Below are positions 24,346-30,806 of a stretch of DNA of 46,384 nt, in pieces. Location of the stretch: positions 1 through 46,384 of the forward strand of contig JBEGIR010000030.1 of the NCBI GenBank assembly GCA_040224245.1, given 5' to 3'. Below the pieces are notes generated by a model. It had not been told where the DNA came from. It was given only the letters and a program-made list of their open reading frames with translations, and did no database searches. The stretch is from Puniceicoccaceae bacterium (GTDB taxonomy: Bacteria > Verrucomicrobiota > Verrucomicrobiia > Opitutales > JAFGAQ01). Each line of letters begins with the position of its first letter. The stretch's first letter is position 1. Made by a program: the position numbers and the translations under genes.

Positions 24346-26082
24346 ATGAACACAATTGAAGTTATCCTGTTTATTGTCGCGGTGGTCGGCGTGATCGGTC
24401 TTGGTATTTGGAAGAGTAACAGCGGTGCGAAAGGCCAAGGCAAAAGCGCATCTGACTACTTTCTCGCCGGACGTGGACTCAGCTGGTGGCTGGTAGGGTT
24501 TTCCCTGATCGCCGCAAATATTTCGACCGAACAGTTTGTCGGCATGTCGGGTTCGGCCGCCAACTGGCTTGGAATGGCGATTGCTTCCTACGAATGGATG
24601 GCCGCCATTACCCTGGTGATTGTCGGATTCTTCTTTCTTCCCCGATTTCTGAAAACCGGACTTTACACGATTCCCGAATTTCTGGAATACCGTTTTGATG
24701 TTACCGCACGTATGGCGATGGCGGTTCCGGCAGTGGTGACTCTGGTCTTTGTGACCACATCATCGGTGATTTTTTCCGGAGGCAAATTTGTCTCCGAATA
24801 CTACAACACGGTTCCCGTGCTCAACAACCTCACCGCAGTCTGCTGGTTGATTGGTGCTTTCGCTGCGATTTATGTCTTTATCGGTGGACTCAAAGCCTGT
24901 GCCTGGACCGATTTGGTGTGGGGTTCCGCACTCATCGTCGGTGGTGCCGTTGTCATGTTCATGGCCTTTCATGTGCTCGGGAACAAACCTGCGGAGGAAC
25001 TCATCCAGACAAAAGTGGCCAACTCCAACGCAACGGTTGAGGATATCGAGCAGGCTGGAGCATGGTCTCGCTTTATGCTGCTCAATGATGGAGTCGATGG
25101 GGAAGCCATCGCGGTGGATGGACCCAACGGCAGTGGTGGAAAAGTGCACATGGTGCGCCCCAAAACGGACACGGATCTTCCCTGGACCGCGCTTCTGATC
25201 GGGCTTTGGATTCCCAATTTTTTCTACTGGGGACTCAACCAGTACATCGTGCAGCGAACCTTGGGTTCCAAATCGCTAGCGGAGGGTCAGAAAGGGATTG
25301 TTTTTGCAGCCTTCCTCAAACTACTGATCCCATTCCTCGTAGTGATTCCGGGCATCCTTGCCTACAACCTGTTCAGTGCCGACCTATTTAACGCAGCAAC
25401 AGGAACCTACGACTACGACCGTGCATTTCCTGTCCTGGTGCGCAATCTGATCAAGCCCTATCCACTCATCTCGTGGTTTGTGCTCGCTGCGCTGAGCGGT
25501 GCTGTGATCAGTTCGCTCGCATCCATGCTCAACTCGGCATCGACCATTGCGACGATGGACCTCTATTCGCGCATCAGTAAACAGAAAGATCCGGAGAAGC
25601 TGGTGAAAGTGGGGCGTTCGCTCGTCATCGTATTTGTGGTGCTTGCGTCTCTGGTGGCTCCACGTCTTGACAATTTCACGAGCATCTTTGCCTACATTCA
25701 GGAATTTCAGGGGTTCATTTCACCGGGTATCCTTGCGGTGTTCATTTTTGGATTCTTTTCACCCCGCACTCCCCGTTACTTCGGCTGGGTGGGCATTGTG
25801 GTGAATGCGGTATTCTATGCACTGATCAAGTGGGTGCTCGGCGACATCATCACCCAGAATGGGTGGTGGTATTCGAACGAAATTGCCTTCCTTGACCGCA
25901 TGGCGATCTGCTTTTTCATCGTGGTTCTGGTCGGTGTGCTGCTGACGATCATTTCACCCTTGAAGCGACCCGTAACCATGCCCGAAAACAAGGAAATCGA
26001 GGTGACAACCTCGCGTTCTGCACAGATCATGGGAGGTGGCGTGATTGTGGCAACCATCGCGCTCTACGCGATCTTCTGGTAA
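24346..26082 (+). CDS. Sodium:solute symporter, SGLT-type sugar transporter
   Basis: This 578-residue inner-membrane protein of the SSS family couples Na+ entry to sugar uptake. It has about 14 hydrophobic segments. Blocks that match the galactose-binding site of the Vibrio SGLT as I recall it are AANISTEQFVG (Asn58, Glu62), SYEWMAA (Tyr82, Glu83), GLNQYIVQRTLGSKSLAEGQKG, and IQEFQGFISPGIL (the sugar-binding Gln). A hydrophilic insertion near 220-285 precedes LPWTALLIGLW. Placement between galK and a sugar regulator, with galM upstream, points to galactose. A glucose or mixed specificity is not ruled out. A strong terminator follows. Confidence 0.92.
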   Translation: MNTIEVILFIVAVVGVIGLGIWKSNSGAKGQGKSASDYFLAGRGLSWWLVGFSLIAANISTEQFVGMSGSAANWLGMAIASYEWMAAITLVIVGFFFLPRFLKTGLYTIPEFLEYRFDVTARMAMAVPAVVTLVFVTTSSVIFSGGKFVSEYYNTVPVLNNLTAVCWLIGAFAAIYVFIGGLKACAWTDLVWGSALIVGGAVVMFMAFHVLGNKPAEELIQTKVANSNATVEDIEQAGAWSRFMLLNDGVDGEAIAVDGPNGSGGKVHMVRPKTDTDLPWTALLIGLWIPNFFYWGLNQYIVQRTLGSKSLAEGQKGIVFAAFLKLLIPFLVVIPGILAYNLFSADLFNAATGTYDYDRAFPVLVRNLIKPYPLISWFVLAALSGAVISSLASMLNSASTIATMDLYSRISKQKDPEKLVKVGRSLVIVFVVLASLVAPRLDNFTSIFAYIQEFQGFISPGILAVFIFGFFSPRTPRYFGWVGIVVNAVFYALIKWVLGDIITQNGWWYSNEIAFLDRMAICFFIVVLVGVLLTIISPLKRPVTMPENKEIEVTTSRSAQIMGGGVIVATIALYAIFW

Positions 26083-26109
26083 ACGTTGGAAGTTTCATCG
26101 CTTTGATAG

Positions 26110-26142
26110 AAAGCCGCTTCGATTGCCGGAGCGGCTTTTTTA
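26110..26142 (+). terminator. Rho-independent terminator after the symporter gene
   Basis: AAAGCCGCT (26110-26118) and AGCGGCTTT (26130-26138) pair perfectly around an 11-base loop, followed by further T. It lies 28 bases after the symporter stop and separates the sugar genes from the regulator. Confidence 0.9.
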
Positions 26143-26198
26143 ATCTTCGAAAGAGCTGAGTATCGCGTTTTTTCGTGATTTTGCCCAAAGTACATGCA

Positions 26199-27353
26199 AT
26201 GGCACAAATCGCACTGTTGGTGGAAACTGCACTTGGATCGGGAAGAGAGATTCTTCGCGGCATCTCGCAGTATGTGCATGAGCGACAGGATTGGGAAGTG
26301 TTTCATGCCAGCGGTTCCCTTGGGCGCATGATGCCGGAGGTGCTCGATCACTGGGACGGCGATGGCATCATCGCGCGTGTGCATACTCCGGAAATGCTTG
26401 CAGTTCTCAGGGCAAAAAAAGTTCCGGTTGTTGACGTCCTTGGAAATTATGAAGATGCGGACCTTTATTGCGTGCGAAGTGACAATCGAGCCATTGCGCG
26501 CCTTGTGTTTGAGCACTTCTATGAACGGGGGTTTCGCAGTTTTGCATTTCTCGGCCTTGAAGGGGAACGCTGGTCTGACGAGCGCTGCGTTGCGTATGAA
26601 GAATTTGCGATGCAACAGGAGTGTTTTTTTGCCGTGCGAAAAGTCAGTCACGATTTTCGACAGCAACACTCGTGGAACCACTATCGCACTGAGCTGGTGA
26701 AATGGATGGAACAGCTACCCAAGCCGGTAGGACTGTTTGTCTGCAGCGACCAGTTTGCACCCGATCTGGCGAGCTCATGCTCAGTTGCCCGCATTCGCAT
26801 TCCCGATGAAGTTGCCATGGTGGGGGTGGATAACGATCCGGCTTTTTGTGAAGTGATTCAGCCCTCACTGAGCAGCGTGGATGCGAATCACGCTGAAGTC
26901 GGATATGTCGCAGCGGCGTTTTTGGGAAGAATCCTGCAAGGGCAGGAGCAGCGAACCAGCGAACATCGTGTCCAGCCGACCGGGGTGGTGACCCGGCAGT
27001 CGTCAGATGCATTTGCGATCACGGACGAGGGAATTCGAAAGGCACTGCTGCTCATCCGCGAGCATGCATGTGAAGGTATATCCGTCGATCACATCGCACA
27101 GCATGCTGGCTACTCTCGCAGTGTCTTGCAACGACGCTTTCGATCCCTGCTCGGCAGAACGGTTCATGATGCGATTTTGGCTACCAAGCTTGCCCGTGCC
27201 AAGGAGTTGCTGGTTTTGACGCGCCTGCCATTGCTTGAAGTCGCGGTGCGATCTGGATTTAACTACCAGGAGTATCTCAATCATGTTTTCAAAGACAGGA
27301 TTGGCATGACTCCGGGGGAATACCGGAAGCGGTTCTCAAACCAGAGGCACTAA
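26199..27353 (+). CDS. XylR-like transcriptional regulator: LacI-type sugar-binding domain with AraC helix-turn-helix
   Basis: The 384 residues join a periplasmic-binding-protein type 3 domain (about 1-265: QIALLVETALGSGREILRGI, VPVVDVLGNYEDADLYCV, EVAMVGVDNDPAFCEVIQPS) to an AraC-type DNA-binding domain (about 275-384) with two helix-turn-helix motifs: ISVDHIAQHAGYSRSVLQRR and LLEVAVRSGFNYQEYLNHVF ahead of RIGMTPGEYRKRF. This domain order is that of XylR. It probably senses a sugar and controls the adjacent galactose genes (inference from location). The ATG at 26199 was preferred over a GTG eight codons upstream. It is monocistronic, between two terminators. Confidence 0.9.
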   Translation: MAQIALLVETALGSGREILRGISQYVHERQDWEVFHASGSLGRMMPEVLDHWDGDGIIARVHTPEMLAVLRAKKVPVVDVLGNYEDADLYCVRSDNRAIARLVFEHFYERGFRSFAFLGLEGERWSDERCVAYEEFAMQQECFFAVRKVSHDFRQQHSWNHYRTELVKWMEQLPKPVGLFVCSDQFAPDLASSCSVARIRIPDEVAMVGVDNDPAFCEVIQPSLSSVDANHAEVGYVAAAFLGRILQGQEQRTSEHRVQPTGVVTRQSSDAFAITDEGIRKALLLIREHACEGISVDHIAQHAGYSRSVLQRRFRSLLGRTVHDAILATKLARAKELLVLTRLPLLEVAVRSGFNYQEYLNHVFKDRIGMTPGEYRKRFSNQRH

Positions 27354-27383
27354 AAAAGGTGCACCGTGTTTGGGTGCACCTTT
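27352..27383. terminator. Bidirectional terminator between convergent genes
   Basis: AAAGGTGCACC (27355-27365) and GGTGCACCTTT (27373-27383) pair perfectly around a 7-base loop, directly after the regulator stop at 27353 and 23 bases past the stop of the minus-strand TonB-C gene. On the minus strand it ends in six T, so it works best for that gene; on the plus strand only three T follow. Confidence 0.85.
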
Positions 27384-27405
27384 GAGCGAGAAAGAAAAAA
27401 AGGGA

Positions 27406-27771
27406 TCAGCCAAAGCGAAGGGGAACGATTACGCGCATGGATACATTTGCACCATCTTTCTGGGCTGCCTTGAACTGCCATTTTGCTACGCAGCTAACCG
27501 CCACTTCGTTGAGCGCTTCATTTTCGGTCTTGAGCACGCGTGGAGCGACGACTTTACCTGCTTCATCCACAATAAAGCCGACATAGACGCGTCCAGCTTG
27601 TCCCCTCAGTGATGCGGGAACGTTGGGTTGGTCCTGTTCGACGGGCACCGGCATGACTTCGACTTCTTTTGCCGAGAACGTGTTGGCAACTTCATCATCG
27701 GTGAAATTTGCCATGACGCTCGTGGTGGCTGCGACTGCCAGAGTGATAATGCTAACGACTACTTTTTTCAT
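27406..27771 (-). CDS. Small secreted protein with a TonB C-terminal-like domain (copy A)
   Basis: The 121-residue protein has a cleavable signal peptide (VVVSIITLAVAATTSVMA, cut after AxA-type VMA at about 21). The mature protein is about 75 residues of a TonB C-terminal-like domain: VPASLRGQAGRVYVGFIVDE, then PRVLKTENEALNEVAV and KWQFKAAQKDG, ending in PLRFG. Unlike TonB it has no N-terminal membrane anchor and no long Pro-rich stalk; only PVPVEQDQPNVP remains. It would therefore be a soluble periplasmic protein. It is about 44% identical (my count, 38 of 87 ungapped positions) to copy B at 29599-29955. A strong terminator follows. Function unknown. Confidence 0.85.
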   Translation of the reverse strand: MKKVVVSIITLAVAATTSVMANFTDDEVANTFSAKEVEVMPVPVEQDQPNVPASLRGQAGRVYVGFIVDEAGKVVAPRVLKTENEALNEVAVSCVAKWQFKAAQKDGANVSMRVIVPLRFG

Positions 27772-27807
27772 ATCAATAGGGATTTTTGGGTTGAAACCTG
27801 AGTTACT

Positions 27808-27956
27808 GAAAGTGTGCTTTCGGAAATCGACCAGAATAAGGAAACTTTACGGAAATCCGTGAATTTCCGCGGTTTTAAACGAAAGCTTACCGATATTTTA
27901 AATCTGTTTTACAACAGAATCGCATATTGTGCTTCCAGCGCTCAATTCCGCTGGAA
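27808..27956. promoter_or_regulatory. Inverted-repeat-rich divergent control region
   Basis: The 339-base gap between copy A (minus) and the DUF481 gene (plus) holds four inverted repeats: GAAAG-tgtg-CTTTC (27808-27821), CGGAAAT-6-ATTTCCG (27850-27869), TCTGTT-ttac-AACAGA (27903-27918) and TTCCAGCG-8-CGCTGGAA (27933-27956). CGGAAATC also occurs as a direct copy at 27821-27828. This density is high for a short gap and suggests several operator sites or RNA hairpins. None matches a consensus I know. Confidence 0.4.
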
Positions 27957-27999
27957 ATGCTGAATGCGAGCACAGGGTGAGCTGTTTTGATTTTACCTG

Positions 28000-28005
28000 T
28001 ATAAT
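28000..28005 (+). promoter_or_regulatory. Consensus -10 box upstream of the DUF481 gene
   Basis: A perfect TATAAT lies about 105 bases before the ATG at 28111. No good -35 is seen at 16-18 bases upstream (a TTGATT sits too close, within 13 bases), so this is a -10 only call. The predicted start near 28012 would give a leader of about 100 bases. Confidence 0.4.
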
Positions 28006-28110
28006 CTCTTGAATCCATTTCGGATTCTGATTGTCTAGTGGCTTTGTAGTTGGGCGTTTTCGGTAGGTTCGGAGGCCAAGAAATGAGAAGAGGTTCGTGA
28101 GCAGGTTTGC

Positions 28111-29211
28111 ATGAGGATGGGGTGGTTCAGAGTGCTTCTGATGGGTATCGTCTTAGGTGCCTGTGCAGGTCTGCACGCGCAGGATCAACTGCAGCTCGAT
28201 AACGGCGATGTCATTCATGGTACTTTTCTGGGGCAAACCGATTCATTGATCTATTTTGAATCTGAGTTTTTTGGTACGATCAAAGTACCGACCCGCATTG
28301 CCACACTGGTGAGACAGAGCGACCTGGAAGGGTCTCAAGCTGAATCACTCGATAGCGAAGAAAGTGTGGTGCCTGTTCAACCTGAACAGCCGAAACCTGT
28401 CGTGCCCGTAGCTCCTCCCAAACCTCCCGTGCTACCAACACCCCTGCTGGTCCAGGAAGAGTCAGTGAGCAGCGGATTGGGTATCTTGTGGGAAACTGCA
28501 GAGAAGACGCTGAACCGCTTCGTGCATGATCGCGTTCCCGATTGGTTTCCACGCATGCCAAAAGATTGGAAGGGACAGTTGCGCTTCGGGTATAATCTGA
28601 CAGAAGCTGGAACGACCAATACACGTTATCACGGTGAGTTTTCGCTCGACGGCACAAAGTCCAAATCCAATTACCAGTTCAAATCCTATTTTGCCTACGC
28701 CAAACAGAGTGGTATTCGAAGTGAAAACGATTGGGGCCTGTCTGGTCGCTTCCGCTACAAGCTTGAAAAGAAGGGTGGTTTTTTCGAAACGCTCGCAACG
28801 CACGATGTGGACGAACTTTTTGATCCTCGCTATCGCTCCACTTCATCGGTGGGTTGGGGGGTTGAGCCTTTCAACTCAGATCGTCTGAAGCTCGATACTG
28901 TTCTTGGTGGTGCCGTGGAGCAACTCCAACGTCGGGGAGGGGAGGCTGAGACCTCCTTTAAGGTCAACCTCAATCAGAACCTTCAGTGGAAATTCAACCA
29001 ACACATGACATTCAAGCAAAGTCTTCGCTTTTACGTGTCTCCGACAGAGGACCTCGACTACAATTTTCGCTTTGAATCCGGACTGGATGCCCTGATAGTC
29101 GGTGCATTCAATCTGGGACTATCCTATCGCCTTGACTATGATTCGGCGATACAGGATGCCGACTCCCGCTCCAAGAGTCGCATCATCACAAGCGTGGGTG
29201 TGAAATTCTGA
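28111..29211 (+). CDS. DUF481 family outer-membrane beta-barrel protein with Pro-rich linker
   Basis: The 366-residue protein has a signal peptide (FRVLLMGIVLGACAGLHAQ, cut near residue 24). A small domain follows (about 25-75: LQLDNGDVIHGTFLGQ through FFGTIKVP, an LxxGD-type beta domain), then a Val/Pro-rich linker (about 84-115, VVPVQPEQPKPVVPVAPPKP) and the DUF481 beta-barrel (about 145-366) of alternating strands ending in RSKSRIITSVGVKF, with a terminal Phe that fits BAM recognition. DUF481 members are presumed outer-membrane proteins of unknown role. The linker looks like a TonB stalk. It lies between the two minus-strand TonB-C genes, with a -10 box upstream. Confidence 0.85.
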   Translation: MRMGWFRVLLMGIVLGACAGLHAQDQLQLDNGDVIHGTFLGQTDSLIYFESEFFGTIKVPTRIATLVRQSDLEGSQAESLDSEESVVPVQPEQPKPVVPVAPPKPPVLPTPLLVQEESVSSGLGILWETAEKTLNRFVHDRVPDWFPRMPKDWKGQLRFGYNLTEAGTTNTRYHGEFSLDGTKSKSNYQFKSYFAYAKQSGIRSENDWGLSGRFRYKLEKKGGFFETLATHDVDELFDPRYRSTSSVGWGVEPFNSDRLKLDTVLGGAVEQLQRRGGEAETSFKVNLNQNLQWKFNQHMTFKQSLRFYVSPTEDLDYNFRFESGLDALIVGAFNLGLSYRLDYDSAIQDADSRSKSRIITSVGVKF

Positions 29212-29540
29212 GTTTGATCAGACCTGATTTCCTCCATGCATGAGCTGGAGTTCAGTGGCTTCATGCATGGGTTCGATGCTCAGGAGCTGAGTCACATGTG
29301 AATCCATGGAGTATGTCCGCGTCACAACCGATTATCTAAGCGGTGATGCTGCGACAAACCATCGACTGATGGGATCTGCAATCTATTCGTTCTGATTCGC
29401 TTACGGGTGGGGAGTTTAGCCGTTATATCGGAATCCAAGCATAAGGGCGAATGAGCTGTGCACGATATGTCGATTCCATGGCGGTATGGATACATGCCTG
29501 CGCCAACAGAAATCCACTCGAGGTGGGAATGACCGTACCC
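29212..29540. other. 329-base gap after the DUF481 gene: hairpins, no convincing gene
   Basis: Between the DUF481 stop and the next terminator I see no gene I can support. It holds a 10-bp inverted repeat (29234-29270), CTCAG-gag-CTGAG at 29279-29291 and the palindrome TCACATGTGA at 29292-29301. A 29-codon plus-strand reading frame (29306-29395) ends in NHRLMGSAIYSF, which looks like the last strand of an outer-membrane barrel, and a minus-strand frame nearby ends FALMLGFRYNG. These could be remnants of a decayed gene. No tRNA or known small RNA is recognised. Confidence 0.35.
29234..29270. repeat. 10-bp perfect inverted repeat after the DUF481 gene
   Basis: CCATGCATGA (29234-29243) and TCATGCATGG (29261-29270) pair perfectly around a 17-base loop, 22 bases after the DUF481 stop. 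There is no T-run, so it is not a clear terminator; it may stabilise the mRNA end. Confidence 0.4.
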
Positions 29541-29571
29541 AAAAAAACGGACCGCCAAGGACGGTCCGTTT
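29541..29571 (-). terminator. Rho-independent terminator of TonB-C copy B
   Basis: AAACGGACCG (29545-29554) and CGGTCCGTTT (29562-29571) pair perfectly around a 7-base loop. On the minus strand the stem ends in seven T and lies 27 bases after the stop codon at 29599. Confidence 0.9.
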
Positions 29572-29598
29572 CCCAAAAATCCGAATCTTCGATTGCAA

Positions 29599-29955
29599 TT
29601 ATTTGAAACGAATCGGAACGACAGCGCGAACAGCGACTTGAGTGCCGTTGTTTTCGGCAGCCTTGAATGCCCATTTGGAAACGGTCTGCAATGCAGAAGC
29701 ATTCAAGCGCTCATCGGTGGTCTTGAGCACGTTCGGTTCGACAACCGAACCGTCCGCTCCGATCACGAATGAAACGTGAACCATTCCGGAAATGCCCTTG
29801 ATGTCATCCGTGAGCGTGGGTGCGGCCTGTTGAACTGGCACAGGTGCCGTATCCACGTCCTTGATCGACAGCGCGCTATCGTGAGCGTCGGATGCGTTCA
29901 AGTGGAGTGCTCCAAGCGTTAAGGTTGCAATCAGAAGTGTGAAGATTGTCTTCAT
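29599..29955 (-). CDS. Small secreted protein with a TonB C-terminal-like domain (copy B)
   Basis: The 118-residue protein starts with a signal peptide (KTIFTLLIATLTLGALHLNA, cut near residue 21). The mature part is the TonB-C-like domain: APVPVQQAAPTLTDDIKG, MVHVSFVIGADGSVVEPNVL, KTTDERLNASAL, KWAFKAAENNG and the end RAVVPIRFK. It has no membrane anchor and no long Pro-rich stalk. It aligns without gaps to copy A from residue EVEV/DVDT onward at about 44% identity, so the two are paralogues. The ATG at 29955 is used because 29 codons upstream would bury the signal peptide. A strong terminator follows. Function unknown, probably periplasmic. Confidence 0.85.
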   Translation of the reverse strand: MKTIFTLLIATLTLGALHLNASDAHDSALSIKDVDTAPVPVQQAAPTLTDDIKGISGMVHVSFVIGADGSVVEPNVLKTTDERLNASALQTVSKWAFKAAENNGTQVAVRAVVPIRFK

Positions 29956-30083
29956 ATGCCCACAATGATCGGTGCAAGTAGCAAAACTTGAGGTAAAGTT
30001 ATGGTAAACTTGTGGTTTTACAGGGTTTTCAACGAAGATCAAAAAGCAGGAGATCGCTTCAGGACTAAATGCTGCTTGCTTTC

Positions 30084-30476
30084 TCAGGGTTTGAACTCCG
30101 AATCCGGCGCAATCGACTGGACTTGATCGGGATGCAGTTCACGATAAATGAGAGCCTCAATCTCCTCAGATTCGATAATTTCCAATTGGTCGAGCTGCTG
30201 CAGCAAGCTGAGTGCACGGGCGCTGATCGCCTCCGCCTCCTCAATGAGTTCGGGGTCAAATTCCGGACATTTTTCTGCTTCCAGAGTGAGCAGTTTCATT
30301 TGATTCAAGTAGTTCAGGATGATGTGACAGGATCCTGATACCGTTTGATGGAAAATTTCTTCACGTTTGGCACGTTCTCGCGCTGCCAGCTGATGATGGA
30401 TGCAAATTAGGGTGAGAATGACGCTTGCCGACAAAAAGACAAACAACCAGCCCTTGAGCATTTGAAAGGTCCGCAA
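30084..30476 (-). CDS. Second half of an amber-interrupted two-helix sensor module
   Basis: The 130 residues (TTG start at 30476; ATG at 30461 is the alternative) begin with one membrane helix, LKGWLFVFLSASVILTLICI, then basic HHQLAARERAKREE, then a helical region with GSCHIILNYLNQMKLLTLEA and LLQQLDQLEII. The order KGW.FV...a..L.....R matches the second membrane helix of a common N-terminal module of PAS/GGDEF/histidine-kinase sensors. The helical part recalls a HisKA-like dimerisation domain, with no ATPase domain after it. The 37-codon frame upstream (30480-30593) is in the same frame, separated by one TAG. AAGGAAG at the end of that frame is spaced 7 bases from the TTG and could act as its ribosome-binding site. 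Confidence 0.6.
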   Translation of the reverse strand: MRTFQMLKGWLFVFLSASVILTLICIHHQLAARERAKREEIFHQTVSGSCHIILNYLNQMKLLTLEAEKCPEFDPELIEEAEAISARALSLLQQLDQLEIIESEEIEALIYRELHPDQVQSIAPDSEFKP

Positions 30477-30479
30477 GGT

Positions 30480-30593
30480 CTAGCTTCCTTCAAAAAATGC
30501 GTGCACTGCGGAGTCGGTAAACAGGATCCAAAGGAATCCGAAGATCAGATACACGAGGGGAATTTGGACATAGTCCTTGCGTAAGATCGACAT
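30480..30593 (-). CDS. 37-codon frame encoding the first membrane helix of the split sensor module
   Basis: ATG at 30593 opens MSILRKDYVQIPLVYLIFGF, continuing LWILFTDSAVHAFFEGS and ending in TAG at 30480-30482. WILFTD is the hallmark W-I-L-F-(S/T)-D of the first membrane helix of the sensor module noted for the next gene. The codons after TAG (T, L, R, T, F, Q, M, L, K, G, W) continue that module in the same frame. The stop therefore falls in the short periplasmic loop between the helices. It is either a nonsense mutation, a sequencing error, read-through, or a genuine split into two translated pieces. Confidence 0.55.
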   Translation of the reverse strand: MSILRKDYVQIPLVYLIFGFLWILFTDSAVHAFFEGS

Positions 30594-30806
30594 GATGGTC
30601 GTGGAGGCTGTGAACGTGCGGGTGAGAATCGCATGCAACCTAACGTATTCCCGCTGTGTTCAGCAAGTGAATTTCCCGTTAATGTGAGCATTGAGATCCG
30701 CAGGGAAGCCTCGCGCGAAATCAGCAGAGCTTTGGGCACCCTGAAACTGTTCGATTTCAGTGTTGGAAATTTATCAAAAATAGAATTTCTGCAGACTGTA
30801 AATGCA

